From Halanaeroarchaeum sp. HSR-CO (GTDB lineage Archaea > Halobacteriota > Halobacteria > Halobacteriales > Halobacteriaceae), in NCBI RefSeq assembly GCF_024972755.1, contig NZ_CP087724.1, forward strand, positions 2,604,001 to 2,668,000: DNA of 64,000 bases, written 5' to 3'. Shown here one piece after another: positions 17,310 through 26,855 of the stretch (the first letter of the stretch is position 1; each line of letters begins with the position of its first letter). The notes under the pieces were generated by a model. The model did not search any database. It was not told the origin of the DNA and worked only from the letters and a program-made list of their open reading frames with translations. The translations under genes and the position numbers were made by a program.

Positions 17310-17762
17310 ATGATGAACGAGACATCGTTGCCGATCGATCCCACCAGCCTCGACGCCGCCGACGTCGGCGAGAAACGAACGGTCCTCGAGATGGGCCACG
17401 AGGAGGCGATCGAACACGTCCGGACGGCCTTCACCGACGCGGGATTTGGCGTCGCCACGGAGTTCTCCCCGTCCGAGATGCTCAACGAGAAGGTCGACGC
17501 GGGTCGCGATCCGTACTTCGTCCTGGGTGCCTGCAACCCGGCCGTCGCGGATGCCGCTCTCGCGGAGACCGACGGACGGATCGGCGGCCTGTTCCCCTGC
17601 AACGTGGTCGTACGAGAACTCGAGGACGGCCGACAGGAGGTCTACCACGTCTCGATCATGCGGATCGCCCGGTTGGTCGGGTTGGCGCCGGACTCGGAGG
17701 AGTGGGCGGACATCGTCGCCGAAACGGGTGCCGCCGTCGACGAGGCCTGGGCGAACCTCTGA
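17310..17762 (+). CDS. DUF302-domain protein
   Basis: A 150-residue soluble protein matching DUF302: the pattern HEEAIEHVRTAFTDAGFGVATEFS, then LGACNPAVADAALAET and GGLFPCNVVVRE, is characteristic of this family, which has a beta-sheet fold and no assigned activity. The family often accompanies sulfur- or redox-related genes elsewhere, but here the neighbours are rfcS and alaS and give no hint. Two consecutive ATG codons (17310, 17313) are possible starts; an open frame further upstream would overlap the end of rfcS and is not needed. Confidence 0.85.
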   Translation: MMNETSLPIDPTSLDAADVGEKRTVLEMGHEEAIEHVRTAFTDAGFGVATEFSPSEMLNEKVDAGRDPYFVLGACNPAVADAALAETDGRIGGLFPCNVVVRELEDGRQEVYHVSIMRIARLVGLAPDSEEWADIVAETGAAVDEAWANL

Positions 17763-17919
17763 CGCGGGCCACAGCGCGGCCACGACCGGCTGGCGCGCCG
17801 ACCGCTACGGGTCGCTCAGGCGCCTCGACGTCGTCTGAACCGCCGGACCGGTCGAAGTCGTCGAAACTGCTCTCTCCGGACGTTTCGTGCCGTCTCGATG
17901 TCGTTTCTCGGTCCCGGAA

Positions 17920-17927
17920 CTGTTTTA
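17920..17927 (+). promoter_or_regulatory. TATA-like element of alaS
   Basis: GTTTTACT centred about 29 nt before the alaS ATG at 17953, consistent with a leaderless transcript. Confidence 0.45.
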
Positions 17928-17952
17928 CTCCCGCGTCGGTCACTACCTTGCA

Positions 17953-20724
17953 ATGACCGACCTGGAAGAAGCGTACCGCCTCGAGTACTTCGAGGAGGAA
18001 GGATTCATGCGCAAGCAGTGCAGCCAGTGCGGTGCGCACTTCTGGACTCGCGACGAGTCCCGGGAGACCTGCGGGGAGCCACCCTGTGACGACTACTCGT
18101 TCATCGACAATCCGGGGTTCCCCGAGGAGTACACCTTAGAAGAGATGCGCGAGGCGTTTCTCTCCTTCTTCGAAGATCGTGACCACGAGCGGATCGACCC
18201 CTACCCCGTCGCAGCGAACCGCTGGCGGGACGACGTCCTGCTCACGCAGGCGTCAATCTACGACTTTCAGCCACTGGTGACCAGCGGGAAGACGCCGCCG
18301 CCGGCGAACCCGCTGACGATCAGCCAGCCCTGCATCCGGATGCAGGACATCGACAACGTGGGCAAGACCGGGCGACACACGATGGCCTTCGAGATGATGG
18401 CTCACCACGCCTTCAACGCCCGCGAGGACGCCCCCGACGACCTCGCCTACCAGGGCGAGGTCTACTGGAAGGACGAGACCGTCGAACTCTGCGATGAGTT
18501 CTTCGTGGACATGGGTGCCGACCCCGAGGAGGTCACCTACATCGAAGACCCGTGGGTGGGCGGCGGGAACGCCGGCCCCGCCTTCGAGGTGCTCTACCGT
18601 GGCGCGGAACTCGCGACGCTCGTCTTCATGTCCCTCGAACAGGACCCAGAAGGCGAGTACGAGATGAAAGACGGCAACCGCTACAGCCCGATGGACACCT
18701 ACATCGTGGACACCGGCTACGGGCTGGAGCGGTGGACGTGGGTCAGTCAAGGAACGCCCACGGTGTACGAGGCTATCTATCCCGACACCATCGAGTTCCT
18801 CAAGGAGAACGCCGGCATCGAGCTCTCCGAGGAGGAACGCGACCTGGTCCGCCGGTCCTCGAAACTCGCCGGACGCATGGACATCGACGAGGCCGAGGAT
18901 ATCGCCGCCGCCCGCGACAACATCGCGGACAAGCTGGGCGTCGAGACAGAGTACGTCGAGCGGCTTCTCTCACCGCTCGAGGATATCTACGCCATCGCCG
19001 ACCACGCCAGGACTCTCGCGTACATGTTCGGCGACGGGATCGTCCCCTCCAACGTGGGGACCGGCTACCTCGCGCGGATGGTCCTCCGGCGTACCAAGCG
19101 CCTCGTCGACGACGTCGGCGTGGACGCCCCCATCGACGAGCTCGTCGACATGCAGGCCGATCGCCTCGGGTACGAGAACCGTGACACCATCCGCGAGATC
19201 GTTCGGAACGAGGTGCAAAAATACGAGGAGACCCTGGACCGTGGCGGTCGGCGAGTCCGCCAGATCGCCCAGGAGCACGCCGACGACGATCGGCCGATCC
19301 CGCGCGAGACGCTCGTCGAGCTGTACGACTCCCACGGCATCCAGCCGGGGATGGTCGAGGAGATCGCCGACGAGGTCGGTGCGACCGTCGACGTCCCCGA
19401 CGATTTCTACAGTCTCGTGGCCCAGCGACACGACACGACGGCAGGCGGCGGCGAGGCCGAGCAGACGGACGAACGCCTGGCGGACCTCCCCGAGACCGAA
19501 CGACTGTTTTACGACGATCAGTACCGCAGCGAGTTCGAAGCCGTGATCCTCGACGTCTTCGAGCGCGAGGAGGGCTACGACGTGGTGCTCGACCAGACGA
19601 TGTTCTACCCCGAGGGGGGTGGCCAGCCCGCCGACCGTGGGACGCTCTCGACCGACGAGACGACCGTCGACGTCCGCGACGTCCAGCGCGAGGGTGACGT
19701 CATCCTCCACCGAACTGACGAGAACCCCGGCAAGGGCGGCTTCGTCCGGGGCCAGATCGACGTCGAGCGGCGCCGACGGCTGATGCGCCATCACACGGCC
19801 ACCCACGTGGTCATCCACGCTGCCCGGCAGATCCTCGGCGATCACATCCGGCAGGCGGGCGCCCAGAAGGGGACCCACTCCTCGCGCATCGACATCACCC
19901 ACTTCCGGCGCCTCGACCGCGACACGATCAAGGCGATCGAGCGACTGGCGAACGACATCGTCCTCGAGGACGTGAGCGTCCAGGTCGAATGGCCCGACCG
20001 CCACGAGGCCGAAGAGACGTTCGGGTTCGACCTCTACCAGGGTGGCATTCCGGCCGGCGAGAACATCCGCCTCGTCCACGTCGGCGAGGACGTCCAGGCC
20101 TGTGGCGGGACGCACGTTCGGCACACGGGCGAGATCGGGGCGATCAAGATCCTCTCGACCGAGCGGGTGCAGGACGGCGTCGAACGGCTCACCTTCGCCG
20201 CCGGCGAAGCGGCCATCGAGCACGTCCAGGCGATGGAGGACGACCTGCTCGACGCGGCCGAGGCCTTCGACGTCTCGCCGGAGGAGGTCCCGGCCACTGC
20301 AGAGCGCTTTTTCACCGAGTGGAAAGAACGCGGCAAACGCATCGAGGAACTCAAAGAGGAACTCGCGACGGCGCGAGCCAGCGGCGGAACGGCGGGCGAG
20401 GAGGTCGAAGTCGGGGGCACGGTCGCCGTCGTCCAGCGCGTCGACACCGACATGGACGAACTCCGGGCGACCGCGAACGCCATCGCCGAGGAGGGCAAGA
20501 TCGCGGTCGTCGGAAGCGGTCTGGACGGGGCCCAGTTCGTCGTCGCCGTCCCCGAGGGCAGCGCGGTCAACGCCGGCGCTGTCGTAAGCGAACTGGCCAG
20601 TCGCGTCGGCGGCGGTGGCGGCGGCCCGCCCGACTTCGCCCAGGGTGGCGGGCCGGACGTCGACGCTCTCGAGGACGCCCTCGAAGCGGCACCAGACGTC
20701 CTCCGGAGCGTCGCCGAGGCCTGA
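17953..20724 (+). CDS. alaS: Alanyl-tRNA synthetase
   Basis: Class II synthetase that charges and edits tRNA-Ala. The 923 residues include an N-terminal cysteine cluster peculiar to archaeal AlaS ([19 protein letters not shown] and a further Cys), class II motif segments around [13 protein letters not shown] and [13 protein letters not shown], and the editing domain with [16 protein letters not shown] and [13 protein letters not shown], which supply the zinc ligands. The C-terminal region carries a Gly-rich [15 protein letters not shown] stretch before the last helix. An upstream open frame starting near 17887 is not needed: ATG 17953 starts with [13 protein letters not shown], as in other archaeal enzymes, and has a TATA-like element. 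Confidence 0.96.
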   Translation: MTDLEEAYRLEYFEEEGFMRKQCSQCGAHFWTRDESRETCGEPPCDDYSFIDNPGFPEEYTLEEMREAFLSFFEDRDHERIDPYPVAANRWRDDVLLTQASIYDFQPLVTSGKTPPPANPLTISQPCIRMQDIDNVGKTGRHTMAFEMMAHHAFNAREDAPDDLAYQGEVYWKDETVELCDEFFVDMGADPEEVTYIEDPWVGGGNAGPAFEVLYRGAELATLVFMSLEQDPEGEYEMKDGNRYSPMDTYIVDTGYGLERWTWVSQGTPTVYEAIYPDTIEFLKENAGIELSEEERDLVRRSSKLAGRMDIDEAEDIAAARDNIADKLGVETEYVERLLSPLEDIYAIADHARTLAYMFGDGIVPSNVGTGYLARMVLRRTKRLVDDVGVDAPIDELVDMQADRLGYENRDTIREIVRNEVQKYEETLDRGGRRVRQIAQEHADDDRPIPRETLVELYDSHGIQPGMVEEIADEVGATVDVPDDFYSLVAQRHDTTAGGGEAEQTDERLADLPETERLFYDDQYRSEFEAVILDVFEREEGYDVVLDQTMFYPEGGGQPADRGTLSTDETTVDVRDVQREGDVILHRTDENPGKGGFVRGQIDVERRRRLMRHHTATHVVIHAARQILGDHIRQAGAQKGTHSSRIDITHFRRLDRDTIKAIERLANDIVLEDVSVQVEWPDRHEAEETFGFDLYQGGIPAGENIRLVHVGEDVQACGGTHVRHTGEIGAIKILSTERVQDGVERLTFAAGEAAIEHVQAMEDDLLDAAEAFDVSPEEVPATAERFFTEWKERGKRIEELKEELATARASGGTAGEEVEVGGTVAVVQRVDTDMDELRATANAIAEEGKIAVVGSGLDGAQFVVAVPEGSAVNAGAVVSELASRVGGGGGGPPDFAQGGGPDVDALEDALEAAPDVLRSVAEA

Positions 20725-20800
20725 CACGGTTTGTCACGAACGTCATGCATATTACCAGGGTTCTCCTATCAGTTTGCGTGGTGCTAATCCACACCACACG

Positions 20801-20860
20801 GTGACCGACGGGACACATCGGCCACTGACGGGACAATTTGGCGACCGACGGGCCGGAGCG
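20801..20860 (+). repeat. Three 20-bp imperfect tandem repeats
   Basis: Three consecutive 20-mers share the core GACGGG at the same offset: GTGACCGACGGGACACATCG, GCCACTGACGGGACAATTTG and GCGACCGACGGGCCGGAGCG. They lie between alaS and the amidotransferase gene and follow a GTGGTG/CACCAC hairpin at about 20779-20799. Confidence 0.55.
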
Positions 20861-20931
20861 GGCCCGTACTCGGTCTCCACCTACTCTTCGAGGCGGAACC
20901 GATTTTGCCCAGCGTCGGCTACGTGCCGTCG

Positions 20932-21600
20932 ATGCCCCGCGCTCGTCTCGCACTGTTGAACGCCGCCCGCGACCCCGAGCAACCGCGACGGAACTTCCGC
21001 CGCGAACTGGCCGCCGACCTCGTCGAGTTCCACGTCGGCGGTGGGGAGCTGCCCGAAGACCCCGCCGTCGACGGCGTTGTCGTCACCGGGTCCCAGGCCT
21101 CGGTCTACTGGGACGAACCGTGGATCGATGAGACCGTCGACTGGGTGCGCGAGGCGGTCGACCGGGGCCTCCCGACGCTCGGGGTCTGTTTCGGCCACCA
21201 GCTGGTCGCGAGGGCGCTCGGCGGGGAGGTGAGCGACATGGGCGAGTACGAACTCGGGTATCGGGAGATACGCCACGATGGCGATCCCCTGTTCGACGGA
21301 CTGGACGAGCGGTTCACCGCCTTCACGACCCACTCCGATACCGTCGAGTCGCTCCCGCCAGGGGCGAGCGTCGTCGCCGAGAACGATTTCGGCGTCCAGG
21401 CGTTCCGGACAGATCTGGCCGTCGGCGTGCAGTTCCACCCCGAGTACGACCGGTCGACCGCCGAGCGGGTGACGAAACGCAAAGACCTCCCCCAGGAGCG
21501 CATCGACGCCGTGCTCGCCGACATCACCGACGAATCGGTCGCCCGCGCGGCCCCCGCAGCGGTCGTCTTCGAGAACTTCCTCGGCGAGTTCGTCCGGTGA
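20932..21600 (+). CDS. Class I glutamine amidotransferase
   Basis: A 222-residue stand-alone glutaminase domain. The catalytic triad is visible: Cys in GVCFGHQLVARAL (nucleophile elbow), His in VQFHPEYD, and the following Glu. The domain resembles GMP-synthase-type or GuaA-like amidotransferases used for unknown acceptors. No synthetase partner is adjacent, so the ammonia acceptor is not known; peptidase activity on gamma-glutamyl bonds is another possibility. The ATG at 20932 is chosen over an in-frame TTG nine codons upstream. Confidence 0.85.
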   Translation: MPRARLALLNAARDPEQPRRNFRRELAADLVEFHVGGGELPEDPAVDGVVVTGSQASVYWDEPWIDETVDWVREAVDRGLPTLGVCFGHQLVARALGGEVSDMGEYELGYREIRHDGDPLFDGLDERFTAFTTHSDTVESLPPGASVVAENDFGVQAFRTDLAVGVQFHPEYDRSTAERVTKRKDLPQERIDAVLADITDESVARAAPAAVVFENFLGEFVR

Positions 21601-21693
21601 ACGAACGGGAGAGAACGGCGTCGGTCCCGTCGGTCGACGTGGCTGCCCGGCCTCGATCTGAACGTCCGCGAAGGGCCGGAAGCACGTCCCGGT

Positions 21694-23106
21694 TCACGCC
21701 GAATCTTCGAGCTCGTTGAGTTTTCGCTTTGCCACTTCCACCCTCTCTTCGTCGTACCCCTCGGAGACGGAGAGGAGGACCACGCCGAGGGCGACCCAGA
21801 GGAAAACGATCGCCCACTCGTAGGGCCAGGCGAGAGCCGACTGGCCGCCCGGAAGGTACAGGTACACGAAGAAGGCAGCGAGCAAGAGGCCAGCAACGCC
21901 GACCACTCGCCCAGCCGGGACCTCGTAGGGCCGATCCAACGTCGGTTCACGTCGACGGAGGACCAGGAAGGAAATAGCGACCATCAGCCAGGCCGTCACG
22001 ATACCGAGTCCACCAGCGTTCACGATCCACGTCAGCATAGTCTCGCCGAAGAGCGGTGCGAGAGCCGACAGCGTGCCAACGAGGACGATGGCGTTGCTCG
22101 GGGTATTGTACTCGGGGTGGATTTTCGCGAGCGACCGCGGGAGCATCCCGCTCTGTGCAAGTGCAAAGATTGCCCGACTACCGCCGATGAGAAAGGCGTT
22201 CCAGCTCGTGAGAATGCCAGCGACCCCTGCCAGCGCCATCAACTGGCCGATCGTACGGCTATCGAATAGTTCGGCCATCGCCGCCGCGGCTGGAAGCGTC
22301 GAGTCGACGAGTTGCGCACCCGAGAGGGCTCGACTCGCCCCCCAGATGACCGCGATGTAAAATATCATCGCCATGAGGACCGACAAGACGATCACGATCC
22401 CCAGGGACCTCGCGGGAATGTTCGTCTCTTCGGCGGATTGCGGGATGACGTTGAAACCCACGAACATGAACGGCGTCTGTAAGACGACCGCGAAAATACC
22501 CGCCGTTCCGGCAGTGAATGCGGGGTCGGGCGACGGGGCCCCTCTCCCTACCGCTCCAGCGACCAGAACGGCACCCGCGAGAGCGATGACGACGGTCATG
22601 ATGAACTGAAACTGCGCCGCCGGTCGAATCCCACGGTAGTTCAGATACGTGATGACCGCGGTCCCGAGAACGCCGGTGAGTACCCAGGTGGCATAAACTG
22701 GCTGACCGGCAACGGACCACAGTTGCATCACGTCGAAGCCCGGGAGGAGAAAAGAGACCGCAGATGGCAGTGCGACCGCTTCGAATGCGGCGACCGAGAC
22801 GTGCCCGAAGATTATCGCCCACGTGGTCACGAACGCCCCGATCGGGCCGAGTGCTCGGAGACTGTAGACGTGTTCTCCCCCCACGAGCGGCATCGCGGAG
22901 GCGAGTTCTGCGTAGAGTAGGGCGATCAATCCGACCATCAGACCACCGATTACGAAGGCGACGATGGTCCCGAGCGGACCGCCGAGATCTATCCACGTCC
23001 CCGAGAGAATGATCCACCCCCAACCGATCATCGCTCCGAAGCCGAGAACGAGCGTATCCCGGACGGAGAGCGTCTTGAGTAATCCGTCGTCAGTTTCCGA
23101 TGGCAT
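21694..23106 (-). CDS. APC-superfamily amino-acid permease
   Basis: Integral membrane transporter of 470 residues with about 12 helices. The first helix carries the APC substrate-binding signature (VLGFGAMIGWGWIILSG) with the unwound GxxIGxG-like stretch, and FNVIPQSAEETNIPARS follows in helix 6-7 as in amino-acid/polyamine permeases. Substrate is not predictable. The start MPSETDDG at 23106 is preferred to an upstream frame that runs through AT-rich intergenic DNA. It is divergent from an Lrp-type regulator 198 bp away, which probably controls it. Confidence 0.88.
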   Translation of the reverse strand: MPSETDDGLLKTLSVRDTLVLGFGAMIGWGWIILSGTWIDLGGPLGTIVAFVIGGLMVGLIALLYAELASAMPLVGGEHVYSLRALGPIGAFVTTWAIIFGHVSVAAFEAVALPSAVSFLLPGFDVMQLWSVAGQPVYATWVLTGVLGTAVITYLNYRGIRPAAQFQFIMTVVIALAGAVLVAGAVGRGAPSPDPAFTAGTAGIFAVVLQTPFMFVGFNVIPQSAEETNIPARSLGIVIVLSVLMAMIFYIAVIWGASRALSGAQLVDSTLPAAAAMAELFDSRTIGQLMALAGVAGILTSWNAFLIGGSRAIFALAQSGMLPRSLAKIHPEYNTPSNAIVLVGTLSALAPLFGETMLTWIVNAGGLGIVTAWLMVAISFLVLRRREPTLDRPYEVPAGRVVGVAGLLLAAFFVYLYLPGGQSALAWPYEWAIVFLWVALGVVLLSVSEGYDEERVEVAKRKLNELEDSA

Positions 23107-23303
23107 GTGTGGACAGATCACAATTTGCGAGTCTATAATGTTAAATCTTATTATATAGCAATTATCCCAATTATTTCCAAGAATAGGCAGAGAATATCGT
23201 AGATATACCAACATATCGAGGGTCGACGGAGCCGGACAGCGCACCGGAAGCGACGCCCAGAGCGGGCGAAAGGACCAATTGAGAACCGAACGATAGCGGA
23301 GGC
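23107..23303. promoter_or_regulatory. AT-rich divergent promoter region, permease and Lrp regulator
   Basis: About 197 bp, much richer in A+T than its surroundings, between the divergent permease and regulator genes. It contains several TATA-like words (TTATATAG at 23150-23157, ATAATGTTAAATC before it, and AGATATACC near 23211-23219). The density of AT steps fits overlapping promoters and a binding site for the adjacent Lrp-type protein, but no operator repeat is clear. Confidence 0.5.
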
Positions 23304-23819
23304 ATGTCCGAGAAATCCGAGGTGGACCTCGACGACAAAGACCTCAATATACTCGCAGCGATCGGTCGTCTCAAGACGTCGAACTCCCAGAAGATTCACG
23401 AAGCGACGGGGATCCCGAACTCCACGGTCCACTATCGGATTCAACAGTTACGGGAGACGGGCGTCCTCAAGAACGACCTGTTCGAACTGGACCTCGAGAA
23501 GGTCGGTCTCCCGGTCACCGTCATCACAGAAGTCTTCGCGGTGTTCGGTGAGGACTACCACCGAACCATCGGCGAGCGACTGGGGCAAATCGAGAGTGTA
23601 AATCAGGTGTATTTCACGATGGGCGATACCGATTTCGTCCTCATCTCTCATCACCACGATAGAGCGTCCGTGACCCAGTTCGTCGAGGACCTAGAGCGAG
23701 TGGAGGGCATCGAACGGACGAGTTCGAAGTTCGTGATCGAGCCGGTGAAGTACGCGGGGTTTCCGATCGGAGACTACTCTTTCCAGACGCTGCAGGACAC
23801 GCTATCCGACACCGAATAG
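23304..23819 (+). CDS. Lrp/AsnC-type transcriptional regulator
   Basis: A 171-residue regulator. Residues 8-60 form a winged helix-turn-helix (LDDKDLNILAAIGRL, then KIHEATGIPNSTVHYRIQQL as recognition helix). Residues 70-150 resemble the effector/oligomerisation domain of Lrp-family proteins, with alternating strands VTVITEVFAVFG and YFTMGDTDFVLISHHHDR. Such proteins sense amino acids and often control the divergent transporter, here an APC permease. The signal is not known. The C-terminal 20 residues are longer than usual. Confidence 0.87.
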   Translation: MSEKSEVDLDDKDLNILAAIGRLKTSNSQKIHEATGIPNSTVHYRIQQLRETGVLKNDLFELDLEKVGLPVTVITEVFAVFGEDYHRTIGERLGQIESVNQVYFTMGDTDFVLISHHHDRASVTQFVEDLERVEGIERTSSKFVIEPVKYAGFPIGDYSFQTLQDTLSDTE

Positions 23820-24259
23820 CACGGAGTGCCGTGCTGGGAGGTGACGCCCAGTCGCTCCGATTATGTCCAATATATACGCCAGAGTGTGAGAGATTCTCCA
23901 AATCTAGTAAATTTTATTGAGGACAAAATATGATGATACTCGTGGGAATCGACGGCGCCGCCCGAAGCAAGTGACCGACCTGATCACGGGGTCGAGACCT
24001 GTACCCGAGCCGGTCGGTCCCAGCCGGTGATACGACCAATGCCGAAGACAACCAGTAATCGGTCGGGAGCGGACAGAGGCGACGGAGACGTCGTCCCGAT
24101 ATCGAGCGGTTACGAGCCGTTCGCCGACGAGGAAGCGACGGGCACGACCGCCGCGACGACCGATGGCGACGAATCCCCCGGCTGTGCCGTGAGCCCCAGT
24201 CGAACAGCGACCGAACCGATAACGACGGAGTAATCTATCGAAACACCGTATCCCAGACC
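23820..24259. other. Intergenic region, no convincing gene
   Basis: 440 bp between the Lrp gene and the acyl-CoA dehydrogenase gene. The first 120 bp are AT-rich (ATCTAGTAAATTTTATTG near 23901) and look promoter-like. An open frame at 24027-24233 would encode 68 residues of Thr/Ser/Asp-rich low complexity with no recognised family and no clear promoter; I do not call it as a gene. Confidence 0.5.
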
Positions 24260-25423
24260 ATGTTAAACTACCTCGACCTCGACGCCGACCTCACCGAAGA
24301 AGAGCGGATGATCCGCGACACCGCCCGCGAATTCGTCCAAGAAGAGGTCTGTCCCGACATCGCCGAACATTACATCGAGGGCACCTTCCCGACCGACATC
24401 ATCCCCGAGATGGGCGAGCTCGGCTTCTATGGGCCGAATCTCGAGGGCTACGGCATGCTCGGCATCGGCGAGAAGGCCTACGGCCTCCTCATGGCCGAAC
24501 TCGAGGCCTGTGACTCCGGGCTCCGCTCGATGGCCAGCGTCCAGGGCGCGCTCGTCATGTATCCGATTCACGCCTACGGCAGCGAGGAACAGAAAGAGGA
24601 ATGGCTGCCCAAACTCGCCGCCGGCGAGGCCGTCGGCTGTTTCGGGCTCACCGAGCCGAACCACGGCTCCAACCCCGGTGGCATGGAGACGCACGCCGAG
24701 AAGGACGGCGACGAGTACGTCCTCAACGGCTCCAAGACCTGGATCACCAACTCACCCATCTCCGACGTCGCCGTCGTCTGGGCCCGTGACCGCTCCGAAG
24801 ACGACGACCCCATCCGCGGATTCATCGTCGAGACCGACCGCGACGGCGTAAGCACCAACAAGATCGACGAGAAACTCTCGCTGCGTGCCTCCATCACCGG
24901 CGAGATCGCGCTCAGCGACGTCCGCATCCCCGAGGAGAATCGGCTGCCAGGGGTCGAGGGGCTCAAGGGGCCGCTATCCTGTCTCACGCAGGCGCGGTAT
25001 GGCATCGCCTGGGGCGTCATCGGCGCCGCAAAGGATTCCTTCGAGACCGCCCTGGAGTACACCTCCGAGCGCGAGCAGTTCGGACAGCCCATCGCCGGCT
25101 TCCAGCTCCAGCAGGGGAAACTCGCCGAGATGGCGACCCAGATCTCGCTCGCCGAACTCCTCGCCCACCGCCTCGCCGACCTCAAAGAGCGCGGGGACCT
25201 CACACCACAGCAGGTCTCCATGGCCAAGCGCAACAACGTCCGCATGGCCCGCGATCAATCCCGCATCGCCCGCGAGATGCTCGGCGGGAACGGCATCACC
25301 GCCGATTACTCGCCCATGCGCCACATGGCCAACATGGAGACCGTCTACACCTACGAGGGCACCCACGACATCCACTCGCTCATCCTCGGCCAGGATCTGA
25401 CCGGCATCCCTGCCTTCGAATGA
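24260..25423 (+). CDS. Acyl-CoA dehydrogenase, glutaryl-CoA dehydrogenase-like
   Basis: Flavoprotein of 387 residues. It resembles glutaryl-CoA dehydrogenase closely: LRSMASVQGALVMYPIHAYG, GCFGLTEPNHGSNPGGMET, ARYGIAWGVIGAA and LGGNGI are all close to the mammalian enzyme. The residues that bind the glutaryl carboxylate are kept as Arg89 and Ser93 (RSMAS) and the catalytic base is Glu366 in YEGTHDIH. The predicted reaction is oxidation of glutaryl-CoA to crotonyl-CoA or glutaconyl-CoA with ETF as acceptor. Its stop overlaps the start of a class III CoA-transferase (ATGA), a pairing that supports glutarate use. Other acyl-CoA substrates cannot be excluded. Confidence 0.88.
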   Translation: MLNYLDLDADLTEEERMIRDTAREFVQEEVCPDIAEHYIEGTFPTDIIPEMGELGFYGPNLEGYGMLGIGEKAYGLLMAELEACDSGLRSMASVQGALVMYPIHAYGSEEQKEEWLPKLAAGEAVGCFGLTEPNHGSNPGGMETHAEKDGDEYVLNGSKTWITNSPISDVAVVWARDRSEDDDPIRGFIVETDRDGVSTNKIDEKLSLRASITGEIALSDVRIPEENRLPGVEGLKGPLSCLTQARYGIAWGVIGAAKDSFETALEYTSEREQFGQPIAGFQLQQGKLAEMATQISLAELLAHRLADLKERGDLTPQQVSMAKRNNVRMARDQSRIAREMLGGNGITADYSPMRHMANMETVYTYEGTHDIHSLILGQDLTGIPAFE

Positions 25424-26667
25424 CCGGGGAAGCCGAACATCCAGCGGGCGACACCGGCCCACTGGACGGCATCACCGTCCTCGACGCCAGCCGCGTGCTC
25501 GTCGGGCCGTTCATGACGATGCAACTCGGCGACCTCGGCGCGGACGTCATCAAGATCGAACGGCCGGGCTCCGGCGATCAGACCCGTGCCTGGCACCCGC
25601 CCCGGTACGGCGACGCCGAAGAGAGCGCCTACTACATGAGCGTCAACCGGAACAAACGCTCGGTCACCCTCGACCTCTCGACCGACGAGGGGAAGACCGT
25701 CTTCCGCGATTTGGCGAGGGAGGCCGACGTGCTCGTCGAGAACTTCCGGGTCGGCACCATGGAGAAGTGGGGGCTGGGCTACCAGGCCCTCAGCGAGGAC
25801 AACCCCGGTCTCGTCTACGTGGGCCTCTCCGGCTACGGCGAGTGGGGGCCGGACACCGACCGACCGGCCTACGACATCATGATGCAGGCCGAGGGCGGCC
25901 TGATGTCGATTACGGGTATCGAGGACGGGCCACCAGTACGGGTCGGCGTCGCCATCGCCGACATCGGCGCGGGGATGTACGCCGCCCAGGCGACCCTGGC
26001 GGCGCTGTTCGAACGCGAACTCGGCGACGGCACCGGCCAGAAGGTCGACGTGAGCCTCCTCGACGGACAGGTCGCCTGGATGTCCTACATGGCCTCGAAC
26101 TACTTCGCGACGGGCGAGAGCCCCGGTCGGATGGGCAGCAAGCACCCGACCATCGCCCCCTACCAGGCCTTCGAGACCGAGGACGGCTACGTCGTCGTTG
26201 CCGTCGGGTCCGAGAACATCTGGCCGCGGTTCTGTCGCGCCATCGACCGCGAGGACCTCGTCGACGACGACCGCTTCGCGACGAACGCGGACCGCGTCGA
26301 GAACCGGGAGGACCTCGATCCGCTGCTCGCCGAGGAACTCCGCTCCGTCGAGACCGAAGCCCTGCTCTCCCGCCTCGACGACCACGACGTCCCCGCGAGC
26401 GACGTGAAGAACATGGAGCAGATCTTCTCGAACCCGCAGGTGCTGGCCCGCGGGATGCGCGAGTCCGTCCCCCACCCGACGGCGGGGGAGGTCGAGATGG
26501 CGGGGAGCCCGATGCACTTCTCCCGGACGCCGACCGAGATATGGGGCCACCCGCCGCTGCTCGGCGAACACACCGACGAGGTCCTCGCCGAACTCGGATA
26601 CGACGCCGAGACCGTCGACGACCTCTACGATACGGGCGTGCTCGGCGACCGCCCCGACGAGAACTGA
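25420..26667 (+). CDS. CaiB/BaiF class III CoA-transferase (SUGCT-like)
   Basis: Moves CoA from an acyl-CoA donor to a carboxylic acid. The 415-residue protein has the class III start GITVLDASRVLVGPFMTMQLGDLGADVIKIE-type region (in pieces: LDASRVLVGP, ADVIKIERPG), NRNKRSVTLDL, and the catalytic Asp152 in RPAYDIMMQAEGG. The family member of mammalian glutarate metabolism (SUGCT) makes glutaryl-CoA from glutarate. Translational coupling to a glutaryl-CoA dehydrogenase-like gene suggests the same job here. The exact donor is unknown. Confidence 0.88.
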   Translation: MTGEAEHPAGDTGPLDGITVLDASRVLVGPFMTMQLGDLGADVIKIERPGSGDQTRAWHPPRYGDAEESAYYMSVNRNKRSVTLDLSTDEGKTVFRDLAREADVLVENFRVGTMEKWGLGYQALSEDNPGLVYVGLSGYGEWGPDTDRPAYDIMMQAEGGLMSITGIEDGPPVRVGVAIADIGAGMYAAQATLAALFERELGDGTGQKVDVSLLDGQVAWMSYMASNYFATGESPGRMGSKHPTIAPYQAFETEDGYVVVAVGSENIWPRFCRAIDREDLVDDDRFATNADRVENREDLDPLLAEELRSVETEALLSRLDDHDVPASDVKNMEQIFSNPQVLARGMRESVPHPTAGEVEMAGSPMHFSRTPTEIWGHPPLLGEHTDEVLAELGYDAETVDDLYDTGVLGDRPDEN

Positions 26668-26711
26668 CCAGCAGGTCGTCGAAGATCGCGGCCCATCGAC
26701 GAGTCCATCCC

Positions 26712-26722
26712 GATTATTTAAT
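26712..26722 (+). promoter_or_regulatory. TATA-like element between CoA-transferase genes
   Basis: ATTATTTAATA stands out in GC-rich DNA 45 nt after the CoA-transferase stop. It is about 134 nt before the ATG of the next gene, so a longer leader or a later start would be implied. Confidence 0.35.
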
Positions 26723-26855
26723 ACAGTGAGTGCGCACTCTCCGGTGTCCGAATGCTCGCGCGCCCCACCACCGAAGACCACACGATCGATGGCCGTTCGC
26801 TCGTCCGTGTCGACCGACCGACTGCCGACTCGCCCACCCCCGGAGCCGACGACCG

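Noticed and set aside
24027-24233. 68-residue open frame before the acyl-CoA dehydrogenase gene
   Set aside because: Low-complexity Thr/Ser/Asp composition, no recognised family and no clear promoter or coupling.
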